Source: Larix sibirica
Lineage: Eukaryota > Streptophyta > Pinopsida > Pinales > Pinaceae
Direction of reading: 5' to 3'
DNA: 20,413 nt
Assembly (NCBI GenBank): GCA_004151065.3
Contig: NWUY0300015155.1
Span: 19,569 to 39,981, forward strand
Both the position numbers and the translations under genes were made by a program. How positions within the stretch are numbered: the stretch's first letter is position 1; the number at the start of each line of letters is the position of its first letter. Below the pieces are notes generated by a model. It had not been told where the DNA came from and made no database searches. It saw only the letters and a program-made list of their open reading frames with translations. Below are positions 1 through 9,079 of this stretch, one piece after another.

Positions 1-387
1 CAAGGGTGAATTTTCTACAGTTTCCTACTCAACCAATATCTTTGAAACTCTATAGTTCCAAAATCCCCTATACAACTATCCCAATCAACCAAAACTCTTT
101 CCCCTCACCTTGCACAAAAAACAAGAATGGGATTTCCTTCTCTCCATGTAATCTATTAGGTTACCTTAATTCTCTTCTAGTACTCCAGCATAGGTTGGCC
201 AGAGAATCTCATTGTTGGGACTCTACAGATCTCTGTTGTAGGCCAAGTTTTCTCTCACAATGGCATAGTAATCATCAACACCCATTTCCTATGGCAGTTG
301 CATCAGCATGCTTGAAAGTTTATTTTTAACCACATAATTGTATTTTTTCCTTTCTTTTCCCCAATTCCTATGAGTAAGATGTTGACA
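1..387 (-). repeat. Family-A LTR-like repeat, left copy (truncated by window edge)
   Basis: This stretch is directly repeated at 3351-3735. The first 63 bases are identical, and clear similarity with substitutions and small indels continues to the end. Both copies stop at a CA dinucleotide (386-387 and 3734-3735), so on the minus strand both begin with TG, as LTRs do. With the right copy followed by a primer-binding-site-like sequence, I read this as the 3' LTR of a minus-strand retroelement. The rest lies outside the window. A weak point is that the bases just inside (388-400) are not a good polypurine tract on the minus strand, and an N sits at 396. The reading frame across 6-329 is not similar to any protein I know. 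Confidence 0.6.
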
Positions 388-634
388 CCCAAAAANTTGT
401 TAATCATCGACATTATTGCCCTTGCACTAGATATTGCATCAATGTGCATCTTGAAATAATTTTAAAATAAACAACTCGAGGTAAACATGGTCAAGTGGGT
501 GAACATGGGTGTCGAGGCCTTCTTCTCGGATACAAGTGCTATGATAAAAAACCATATAAATACATATTAAAGAGAACAAACCAACTGAAAACATATAATT
601 AAATACATACCATGTACATTTCAACATTTTGATA
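388..634. other. Unassigned AT-rich stretch with an N
   Basis: This lies between the left family-A repeat and the stop codon of the DUF4216 relic. It contains an ambiguous base at 396. I see no gene or regulatory motif here. Confidence 0.5.
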
Positions 635-1268
635 TCATTCATCTTCTTCTTCATCCAACTCAACATCTGTATCATCTGGTTTGAATTTCATGTTGAAAGG
701 GTTGGCATATCATCATCATCACCACTTTCATTAATTACAATCATATCATCATCGTCTATATCATCATTCAGAACATGCTCTCCTACATTTGGTTTGACTT
801 CTTCAATTTCTTCGTCTGACACATTGTCAATTTCATCTCATCCATAACATTGTCTTGCACATATCCTTGAACTTCTTTGACATATTCATTTGAAAAATGA
901 ACTAAATTCTCCTCTACGTCATCTTCTTCTTCAATATCATCTTCTTCTGCTACAGTATACTTTACCGACCTTCCTCTCGGATCATATCTAACAACATATG
1001 ACCAACCCTCTCTACCTGGAACCTCTAAGTAGAATACTTGTTTGCATTGGATTGTAAGAGCATAGGGATATGATCCTTGCTCAACCTTCCTTGTATTAAC
1101 CATGGTAAATCCATTATCATGTTCAATAACAATTCTACCAAGATCACATTCATTCATTCGTAGCCTATACTACCAAAAAGTCTCCCATAATAATGGATTT
1201 GGCCTATTTTTGCATCTATAGTCCAAACCCGTTGAAACTTGGCCAAATGCTCCACTCGGTATCTTCAT
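635..1268 (-). pseudogene. DUF4216-domain relic of a CACTA (En/Spm) transposon
   Basis: The minus strand encodes a protein resembling the DUF4216 domain found in plant CACTA transposon proteins. The segment EQGSYPYALTIQCKQVFYLE corresponds to the domain's region ending in QVFY, followed by GWSYVVRYDPRGR and then a very acidic tail. Reading upstream, the frame continues before the Met at 1157, through YRLR, an in-frame TAG at 1170-1172 just after a Trp codon, and on to a Met at 1268. A TGA at 1287-1289 ends it upstream. Near 840 the frame must shift to keep the acidic run DEEIEEV and NDDIDDDD, and another shift near 690 leads to a final DVELDEEEDE and a TGA at 635-637. What is seen: one nonsense codon and two probable frameshifts. 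What is known: DUF4216 accompanies plant transposase-associated domains. I find no transposase core. Alternative: a non-transposon DUF4216 protein, which is unlikely given this decay. Confidence 0.65.
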
Positions 1269-1289
1269 TCCTGGACACAATCTATATCA

Positions 1290-1639
1290 TCCAATTTAAT
1301 CCTTAACATGGCCTCTATCAATGCATTAGGTGCAGGTCTCCAAAAGTCATTAATCCTTCAATTTCAAGAATCTAAAGTTAAATAGGCCCATGCCTTTCTT
1401 TAGCATTTTTGCATTCCTCACTATGGACTTGTCCCTATAATTTCATCAAATTTCTAGTTAGTATGCTCCTTTTATGTCCAAATTAAGAAAATTTCTCCAT
1501 ATTTGTTTATTTTCCATCTGATGATGTTGTAGTGAAGTCCTACATGTCATAACATGCATTTGTCATGTCATCGGCCTTGGTTGGCATGAGGTCACCCTAC
1601 CTTATCATCATGAACACTTGTTCTCCTCTTTCCATTTGA
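1290..1639. other. Unassigned interval upstream of the DUF4216 relic
   Basis: On the minus strand this would be the upstream part of the transposon protein, but stop codons are dense and I recognise no further domain. Nothing else is evident. Confidence 0.4.
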
Positions 1640-2510
1640 AAAAAATATTAGGAAAGATGTAACTAGGGGATCCTATATCTATCATTTGATTCATAATGCA
1701 CATGTTTTCCCACACATGATCCAATTCAACAACCTAGATCAATTTCAAGGGTTGAACTTGTCGATCTTTAACATGTCCCTTTCCCTTTGAAATTTTAGAA
1801 ATCACCTTTGCACATGGCATGCTCTCATAATTTTGGATCTTGAAACGAGGCTTCCAAAACCACAAATTATGGCTCCAAAAACCACATACCACCATTGCCC
1901 ACAACCGCCATTTTTATTTCTCATATAGTGATTTCCATCAAACATGTGGCACACAATTTTCCATTTTAGAGTTGAACCTTACCGACATTTAACACCCACT
2001 TTTATCTCCAAAATTGGAATCCACTATGACATGTGGTAGTCACACAACCATTTTGAAGCTTGATGATAAGCAGTTTCCAATACCACTTTCTCAAACTATG
2101 AAAACCAATTACCAATATTATTGAGAACCAAATTTTTTCTTTATCATATAGTGGGTTCCACCAGACATGTGGCACTCATCTATCAACTTTAGAGATTGAA
2201 CATGCAGGCTTTTAATGGGCTCTTCAACCTTCAAAATTTTAAATTTCCTTTATAGGCGTCATTTTCTTATCAATTTCAAAGTTCAAATTATGGTTTCCAA
2301 AACAACACTCTAGGACTTTGAAAACCACATACTGCCAACTTCAAACCCATATTCCTCTTTAACACATAACGAGTTACATCAAACAGGGGGTGCACATATT
2401 TCCATTTCAGAGGTTAATACGTGGCCCCTTCTAATACCACCATATGAGCCTTTGAAATCCACGAAACCACCTCTTTGAAAACGCCTTACAACACCTACAA
2501 TAGATTTACC
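1640..2510. repeat. Degenerate tandem array, period about 220 bp, about four units
   Basis: Landmarks recur at a regular spacing. The phrase catatagtg...ttccatca..acatgtggcac occurs at 1922, 2145 and, more diverged, at 2365 (spacings 223 and 220). The phrase gttgaac(c/t)t..(c)ga.(a/c)tttaac occurs at 1751 and 1971 (spacing 220). The phrase gaaaacca.(a)tac occurs at about 2098 and 2320. The units are old, with many substitutions. No coding potential is evident. The array lies inside the pair of family-A repeats. It could be a satellite-like expansion, or the leader or subterminal repeats of a transposon. Confidence 0.6.
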
Positions 2511-2913
2511 TTTTGCACATTCTCCTAACCTATTTTTTTATCCATTCTCAATCAATTTATCATGATATCATTAAAATTAGGCATTCTAACAATTTTGAAC
2601 TTCATTGTTAGTAAATTTTACTCCAACAATGTCTATCTAACCTATACATTTCACCAATTCACCCATTTTTCCATAGATCCAAATTTTTAAATACTATAAT
2701 TATGACCAACAATACTTCAATGCTATTACTATCTATTAATTACTGGTTGTAACACTTCTCTTCCTTATTTTATTAAACAAATGGCCTGTAAATTACAATT
2801 TTCTCCAAGTTTTCCTGATTGAGTCATTTTGTCAAACACCTAATATGCAAGGTGTAGTTTATTTATATACAAACTAAATTATGGCCCATACATCCCTAGT
2901 GTTGTAATCTAGA
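2511..2913. other. Unassigned AT-rich stretch
   Basis: I see no gene. The interval ends at the primer-binding-site-like sequence. If the family-A element is real, this is its leader on the minus strand. Confidence 0.4.
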
Positions 2914-2925
2914 GCTTTGATACCA
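2914..2925 (-). other. Primer-binding site, tRNA-iMet type, of the family-A element
   Basis: The minus strand reads TGGTATCAAAGC. This matches 11 of 12 bases of the TGGTATCAGAGC that pairs with the 3' end of plant initiator tRNA-Met. It lies three bases from the CA end of the proposed minus-strand 5' LTR (TG at 2929-2930 on the plus strand). That spacing and orientation are normal for a plant LTR retroelement. Confidence 0.6.
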
Positions 2926-2928
2926 TAT

Positions 2929-3735
2929 TGTCATGTACCCATTAACCTTTTCCCACTATCAATTCTATGACGTACCTTAATTTCATAATAGAATGTCTTC
3001 TCTGATACCAAAATCAAATTATTTGGTTGGATATAGCATTTTATAATTGGAAAAAAAACCTACATTATCGTTTAATGCACAAATCCATCCTCAACGCATG
3101 CATCTCCATAGTAATTACAATTGTCAATATGTCAATTAAAACCAAATACACAAGGCTGAATAAACATGACATAAATAAACTAGAGAGAACATATTAATAT
3201 AACATTTAGTTGCACAATGAGAGTGCTTATCTTTATGGAAATGGTTCTCCAACTAGCTAAATATGAAGGAAGTTCTTCCATACCTTAGCCACTCTACCAC
3301 ACTTAATCTCTTTGTGACAAGGCCACTCCGAAGTTCAAGATATCATTCCACAAGGGTGAATTTTCTACAGTTTCCTACTCAACCAATATCTTTGAAACTC
3401 TATAGTTCCAAAACCCCCTCTACAACTATCCCAATCAACCAACACTCTTCCCCCTCAACATGCATAACACTAGGAATGGGATACCCTTCTCTTCAAGTAG
3501 TTCCTCGGGCTATGTCGATTCCCTTCCAGTGCTCTAGTATAGGCTAGCTAGGGAATCCTATTTTTGGGACTCTAGGGATTCTCATCTATAGTCTAGGTTT
3601 CCTCTTGTAATAAACCCAATAATCGTTAGCATCAATTTACAATGGTTGCTTCATAAACATGCATGAAAGTATAATCCATCTAGATATTTTTCTTCTCCTC
3701 TTCCTTCCCAAATTTGTATGAGTAGGAATGATGCA
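2929..3735 (-). repeat. Family-A LTR-like repeat, right copy (proposed 5' LTR)
   Basis: On the plus strand this begins TGTCATGTACCC and ends ..GATGCA, giving about 807 bp with TG...CA termini. The portion 3351-3735 matches 1-387. The remaining part would match sequence to the left of the window. The primer-binding-site-like motif sits just outside the low-coordinate end, so the element would be on the minus strand. A second tctgatacca motif at about 3002-3011 resembles another primer-binding site and could mean that the true LTR end is there. The 94-codon plus-strand frame at 3263-3547 shows no recognisable protein. Confidence 0.5.
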
Positions 3736-4623
3736 AGGATCATGCTCTAAGATCAATTTTCAAACATTATATTTACATGTTAGGAAACCTCCATGTGGCC
3801 CTCATGACAATCCCACATTTACCCTTTAATACCCAAGCTTAGGTTAATAAACAAACATTAAATAAATCAAGTTTTATACTCACGGGTTTAGGAACTTTTG
3901 ATAAATTCACTAATTAAGTTTTATAATCAAATCCTAAGGTATTAGGCTAATAATGCATTAAGGTCCCTTCCCCTTATCCCCCCTTCACTTCCTCCACTTT
4001 TGAATCATAAGCCCCCATCTCTTTTCCGTCCTTCATTTGCAATTGTTATGGATTATTATATTATAAGTCAGTGTACATAATTACAATATATTTTGTCATT
4101 ATACACCATATATGTGCAAATTATAGGCACTTGATCATTACATACAAATTACATTATGGGGTATTACATTCAATCGAAATAAGTTCCTTTGGATTATAGA
4201 AAGAACTAGGAAAACCACAATTGAGCAAAGAAAGATAGTGATTAGGGTACAAAATCATGTTGCTTGCACATTCAAAGTATTGAAATTTCCCAAAAAGCAT
4301 ACAAAGTGTTATTTGTGAGATGATGGATCTATGCTATGAGAAACACAATATGATTCAATAAGGAATCCCAAATATTTAGGAAAATTTGAAGAAATACTAT
4401 AGTACCTTTAGATAATACAAAGAAAGTATTAAAAGGATAAACTGATGTTATGGATAGAAAGGGGCCATTTATACCTTACCCCAACATGGCCAACCTATAC
4501 ATAATGACAGAGGAGACTGAACAAAATTCATATGAACATGGTGTACTTCATATGTCTGTCTTATCTAGTGAACAATTTGATGATGTACTAAAAGAACGGG
4601 TTTAGGAAAATCATGAAGTATAT
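3736..4623. other. Unassigned; possible further minus-strand LTR end near 4170
   Basis: This is AT-rich and non-coding at the level I can judge. The plus strand reaches tggggtattaca at about 4158-4170, so the minus strand would read TGTAATACCCCA, which looks like the start of an LTR. I could not find a partner copy in this window. From 4171 to 4623 there are short open stretches (for example about 4508-4600) without recognisable motifs. They may be part of the gypsy relic that reappears after 18242. Confidence 0.3.
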
Positions 4624-4831
4624 TGTTGAAGGGGATCTTTTTTCCCATTAATTGTTACCATATACTTATGTTATGTAATTTAGTTAAGAATCACGTGGAG
4701 TAAGTGTAACCACTCCAACCACATCTATGATGTATAAAATACCTTTCAAGACGAATAACAAATTGAGTGAACATTGTTCCCAATATTTGTTCTTCTTGAT
4801 AGTTTACTATATATGCATATTTGGAAGACAA
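4624..4831 (+). repeat. Family-C LTR-like repeat, first copy (partial)
   Basis: This region aligns with 18003-18215. Shared blocks include ttatgttatgtaat, the TATA region tgtataaaatacctttcaa and tgttcttcttgatagttta. It starts TGTTGAAGGGG, against TGTTGGAGGGG in the second copy. No primer-binding site follows its apparent end, so it is either a solo or truncated LTR, or it is interrupted and resumes shortly before the primer-binding site at 5798. The last ~35 bases of the true LTR are uncertain. Confidence 0.65.
4692..4739 (+). promoter_or_regulatory. LTR promoter motifs: G-box CACGTG and TATA box
   Basis: The palindromic G-box core CACGTG lies at 4692-4697, and TATAAAA at 4733-4739. This is a typical arrangement in the U3 region of a plant LTR. 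In the second copy the TATA box is kept (18114-18120), but the G-box position reads CAGTTG. Function is inferred from the motifs alone. Confidence 0.45.
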
Positions 4832-5640
4832 TGTAAGATGATTGCATAAAGAAGCTTGCATGAAAGCATAGTAGCATAATTCTAACTTATTATTTAATAA
4901 CTATAAAATATAAATAACATTCAATTTATTACTTTCTTATAAAAAAAAATGATTTTTAATGTACATTTATGCTAATTTGGTTTATATATATTTGATTAAA
5001 AGTATTATATATAANGTAAACAAAAAATATAATACAATGAGATAGAGAGTGGAGAAACTATTATGAATATTTGTTTTCTTAGTTTTGAGTTTCCAAGGCA
5101 AATCTATGTGTAATGTGTGTGTGAGAGATTGTTAATTGTTTTGTTTCAGATTATGTTTGGTATTGTTTTTCTTTACATGGGTTTATGAAAGTTCTTCAAG
5201 GATGCCATGTAAATACAACACAAGCACTAGTTTTGGGCCCCCTCAATTTTATGTTCAAAACATTGGAAACCGGGGTTCAACCCAAGAAACAAACCTCTCT
5301 TCATATAACAAGTATGGGTGATGATATTGGGGCTTCCTATGGAACCCTGGAGAAAATACATTCTAAAAAAATGGGTAATAGATTGGGTAAGTTCATTGCC
5401 TTGGAGGAATATTTCTAGAATTAGGTGGACAAAAGAATTATCAAAATATTGGTGGAATTTGATCTGCATGAGGGTTTGTTTATAAAATAGTGTTGGTAAC
5501 TTTAGTGGTTTATGTAAACTCACCTCTTCAACATATGTAGTCAACCACATTAAGGGAGTCGACCGTTGAGAGTGGACCCAATTGGCATATGGAGTTTCCA
5601 TATCCACATTTTATGAATTGTCGGGGGTTTTAGTTATGGA
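4832..5640. other. Unassigned AT-rich stretch; distal part may be LTR U3
   Basis: This holds poly-A and TA-rich stretches and an N at 5015. Overlapping frames at 5136-5607 on both strands show no recognisable domain. The end of the interval probably belongs to the LTR that ends at 5797, but I cannot place its start because no second copy is visible. Confidence 0.4.
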
Positions 5641-5648
5641 TCTAAACC

Positions 5649-5797
5649 TATATATAGATGATCTTTGATTGATCTATCACATATACCACCATGGAGATTT
5701 TATTAGTGTGCTTAAGTGCTTACAGTGTCTCTTGATGTCTCCATCGATCTTGGAATCTTTGTTTTCCACTTATGTTGTTTAATTTCCTATTCCAACA
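5649..5797 (+). promoter_or_regulatory. TATA box and 3' end of an LTR preceding the primer-binding site
   Basis: TATATATA at 5649-5656 lies about 140 bp upstream of a CA dinucleotide at 5796-5797, which directly abuts a primer-binding site. This fits the R-U5 end of a plant 5' LTR. I could not find a matching 3' LTR, so the LTR's start and family are not established. Confidence 0.45.
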
Positions 5798-5809
5798 TGG
5801 TATCAAAGT
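5798..5809 (+). other. Primer-binding site, tRNA-iMet type
   Basis: TGGTATCAAAGT matches 10 of 12 bases of the initiator tRNA-Met complement and immediately follows a CA LTR end. It is the plus-strand counterpart of the minus-strand site at 2914-2925. Confidence 0.65.
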
Positions 5810-6960
5810 TGTTAGGTTCTTGATTTGGGTTTTTTATAGAATGGAAGAGTTCCAATAGAGATTGTAGTTTGATGGGTTGCCAATAATTTGTTTATGGGGC
5901 TTGGAAGTATGGTGAATCATTGAATTTGGCCATCGTACCCTAATATTGGCATGGTATGAAGTTCTCACTAATCTAGGTGAGTCAAATTCTATGGGCGTGA
6001 AGTTGGATTTGACCATTATGTGCCCTAGTTGATGCGATCTAGAAATTTCTTGGGTGTTATTCTACTAGACTTGTAAATATTTGCTAGACATGAAGTTGCT
6101 ATGGTCACTTGGATAAAGGTTCGACTGCATATTGGGTTGATTGACTAAGATTTCAACCTAAGGTATTTGTCAACTTAGAATTAGTTGGAAAACATTTGAA
6201 GTAGTATGATAACCTGGTTGATTGAGTATTGACGAATGGGTGTCGTATTCCAATTTGATCATTGAAAGGGCATCGATTTACTCTTTTAGTTTTTAGAAGT
6301 CAACTAAGATTTCGACTTAGATTCCCTTGATCAACTTGTATCGACTACACTAGAAGGTGTTGACTAGCATAACACATAAACTTGGATCAACATAGTTTTT
6401 CCAAGTGTTCGACTAACATTGCCACTATCATTTAAGAAATCTATTTGTTTGAGGTTCACTTATATATGCGCCATCCAAACTCTTGATAGTATATTAAAAG
6501 TTGTTTTTTATGTTGTTGTGGTATCATCGACTGAAATAAGGTTATCGACTGATTGGAGTATTCCATACTTTATGGTTGAGTATTGACTAGAGTAGTGACT
6601 AATGTTGCCACTAATAGATCAACAAATGATTGCCACATTCACTAATGGCAAGGATGAATTTATTGGAAGGCTCAACTTGAGATGGCTGACTGAATTGAGA
6701 ATCAAATAGAAAAATCTAATCAACTTGTTTTAAAACCTATCTAAATATGGCCACCTTTGACGAAGATGAAGCCTTGATTTCTCTAGAAATTGTAGGAAAT
6801 TTGAGAAAATTAATAGTAGGGATTGTACCTTCCTCACCCAATATGGGTTCCAAGTTGATCAGGTTTGTTGGCCTTTGTCTTGTCCTATCCTCCTATTTTG
6901 CATTCAATTCTAGATAGTTTTTGATATTAGACCATTAACGCTATAGTAAGAACACCATGG
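5810..6960 (+). other. Leader or untranslated region rich in TCGACT
   Basis: No protein is recognisable. The hexamer TCGACT occurs six times between 6121 and 6550 (6121, 6312, 6341, 6409, 6527, 6545), which is far above expectation for AT-rich DNA. From about 6630 the sequence may be the start of gag, but it is too decayed to read. Confidence 0.45.
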
Positions 6961-7029
6961 TCATATGGGTAGAGGAAAGTCTTGGGAAAGATGGCATACC
7001 TCATCACAATTATAGCAATTGACCAACGA

Positions 7030-7560
7030 ATTCTTGTGATGGATATAGCTCTACAAGGTACCCCTACTAGATGGTGGGATATGCATAAATAGGACCTCCA
7101 AACCTAGATTTGATTCAAGCTACAATGAGCCATAGGTTTGTTTCCCCACTTTAATTTGGATATTTAGAATTGTCTCTTGACAAAGGTAAACATAATATGA
7201 TCTCTAAGATATATGATGGGAGTACAAACCCTTTTATTCATATCAAAAGTTGCACTAGAAAATGAGAAAGTGAGGGTTTGTAGCCTCAATTTTAGGTTCA
7301 TGATTTTTTTCATAGCTTGGGACCCATTCCAAAGGCTTGGCATTTGCATGAGGAATCTAGAAGAATATAGACTAGGAATTGGGTTAGCATCTAGACCCAA
7401 TTATGTGAATATCCACATCATCATGAATTGGCTAATGTTAAGGTCCCTATTAGGCAATTGGACTCTCCCTTATACCATGGAAACCCTTGAAGTTGCACAA
7501 GGTTAAGATTGGGAGTGAAGAAAGACCTAAAATTCTAGCCAAGAGATTACTAGGATGAAT
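7030..7560 (+). pseudogene. gag: Ty3/gypsy gag relic
   Basis: Two short segments resemble the capsid region of plant gypsy Gag. The first, near 7045-7092, reads IALQGTPTRWWDMHK and runs into TAG. The second, at about 7206-7350, reads YDGSTNPFIHIKSC and, after several stops, HDFFHSLGPIPKAWHLHEE. Near 7505 a stretch reading VKIGSEERPKI matches the Gag-Pol linker that precedes RT in such elements. At least five stop codons break the frame. The assignment rests on these motifs and on their position just before RT. Confidence 0.55.
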
Positions 7561-7580
7561 AGACCATGTCTTAAATCATA

Positions 7581-8477
7581 ACCTTGCTCAAGGAATACGA
7601 GGATCTATTTCCATGAAGTTTAATTAAACTAAAGGGAATCTAGTGAGGGTTGAGCGAGATGAAAATTGAGTTAGGCCCATATGCCAAACCTATGAATCAT
7701 TAGCCTTATAGGCTTAATCCCTGAGTTAAGGAAAATGTGAAAAGGGAAATAGAATGTTATCTACATGATTGATATTTCCAATTGAAGAATCTAAGTCGAT
7801 CAATCCTATTTTGATTCAAAGTAATAAGGATATCGATGACATTAGGGTGTGTGTTGACTATGGGATTTTGAACTCTCAATGTGTTCATGATCCATTCCCT
7901 ACTTCATTTAGTGACGAGGTGTTGGATCAAGTTGCAGGAAAGGAGGCTTATTATTTTACTAATGAGTTTCTAGATACCACCGAGTCAGAATTGTAAAGGA
8001 AGACAAGAATTAGACCACGTTCACTATCGAGTGGGGTCTTTCTCCTATTATGTCATGCCCTTTAGACTCAAGAATTCACAATGGATTTTCTCTAGGATAG
8101 GGATTGTTTCTTTTAGGGACTTCATTCATAAGTTTTTGGATTCATACTACATGGAATATTGGACAATTTATAGTTTGTTAAAAGAGCTTGTTAGTCTCTT
8201 GTAACTTATGCTTGATCGGTGTCATCCGCTTCAAATCCCACTAAACTTGAATAAATTTATCTTATGTGTCACTTTTGGCAATCTTCTAGGTCATGTTATT
8301 TGTAGGGAAGGTGTATTGGTAAATCCTGCTAAAGTCATTGTTATTGTGATCTTACTAGCCCCTACAAGTGTAAGACAATTGTGGTCCACCTTGGGTCATA
8401 TAGGATATTATCAAAGGTTCATACACAACTATGCTTCCATTATTACACCCTTGGAAAAGCTTTTGAAGAAAACATAA
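7581..8477 (+). pseudogene. pol: Ty3/gypsy reverse transcriptase relic (catalytically dead)
   Basis: The relic starts with the pre-RT segment LLKEYEDLFP (about 7584). PYRLNP follows, and after a frameshift FPIEESKSINPI and the RT motif IRVCVDYGILN lead to VLDQVAGKEAYYFTNEF (7769-7996). The first catalytic Asp, normally in a (T/L)DGFSGY motif, is Asn here (AAT, 7961-7963). Beyond the stop, pieces in two frames read TTFTIEWG and SYYVMPFRLKN. The YxDD-box position reads YMEYW (8148-8162), so both catalytic Asp residues are gone. The connection domain follows at 8208-8477: LLGHVICREGVLVNPAKV and LGHIGYYQRFIHNYA. Order and motifs are those of Ty3/gypsy RT. Nothing here could be functional. Confidence 0.85.
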
Positions 8478-8935
8478 TTGTTTATTTGGACTTTAGAATG
8501 TGATGCACCATTGAGTTACTTAAGGAAAAGATGGTGAATGCCCTAATTCTTGTATTTTTGAATTGTAGCATAGAGTTCCATGTACACGTGGACACCTTAG
8601 GGATAGTGCTAGGATTTTTTCTTATGCAACAATGTGAAGAAAATATTGATCATCCTATTTATTTTGCAAGCAAGAAAGTTGCCACAATTCGAGTGTAACT
8701 ACACTACCACAAAATGGGAAAGATTGGCAATGATATATGCACTACATAATTTCCACCACTGCTTGTTGGGACCATTTTGCCTTGAAATATTTGGTTAATA
8801 AAACTGTTCTAGAAGTTGGATTTGTATATGGTTAAGGTTGTTTCATGAATTTTCATTTGAAGTTGTGGTTAAACTAGGAAATCAGAATGTGGGCCCAGAT
8901 AACCTTTCTCGACTAGAGTCAGGACAATAGGGCGG
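8478..8935 (+). pseudogene. pol: Ty3/gypsy RNase H relic
   Basis: In pieces across frames, this encodes EFHVHVDTLGIVLG (the Asp at 8591-8593 is the first RNase H catalytic residue), DHPIYFASKKVA, YTTTKWERLAMIYAL (Glu kept), YLVNKTVLE and NVGPDNLSRLESGQ before TAG. The family signature and several acidic residues survive, but the TDH motif and frame continuity are lost. It continues directly from RT, as in other Ty3/gypsy polyproteins. Confidence 0.75.
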
Positions 8936-9079
8936 CATTGTATATGATCAACTACTTTAAATGCATAATTATTTAGAATTGAAGTTGTACCAAACTATTT
9001 AGATGGAATTACATTATTTTTCACAATTGGTTCTGCACTTGAGGATTATTCTACAACCTAGAATTTCCATCTCATCCTT

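Noticed and set aside
783-1157. Intact small host gene of 124 codons
   Set aside because: The frame begins inside the DUF4216 homology. Upstream similarity continues through a stop, and the downstream acidic tail is in another frame. It is a broken transposon gene.
2914-2925. Possible tRNA-Met gene
   Set aside because: Only the 12 bases complementary to the tRNA 3' end are present, with no cloverleaf. It is a primer-binding site.
3263-3547. 94-codon plus-strand frame similar to the one at 6-329
   Set aside because: The protein similarity only mirrors the DNA repeat (family A). The frames diverge through indels and show no selection for coding.
5136-5607. Overlapping frames on both strands (61, 77 and 126 codons)
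   Set aside because: There are no domains and both strands are open in the same place. The region is probably LTR or flanking non-coding DNA.
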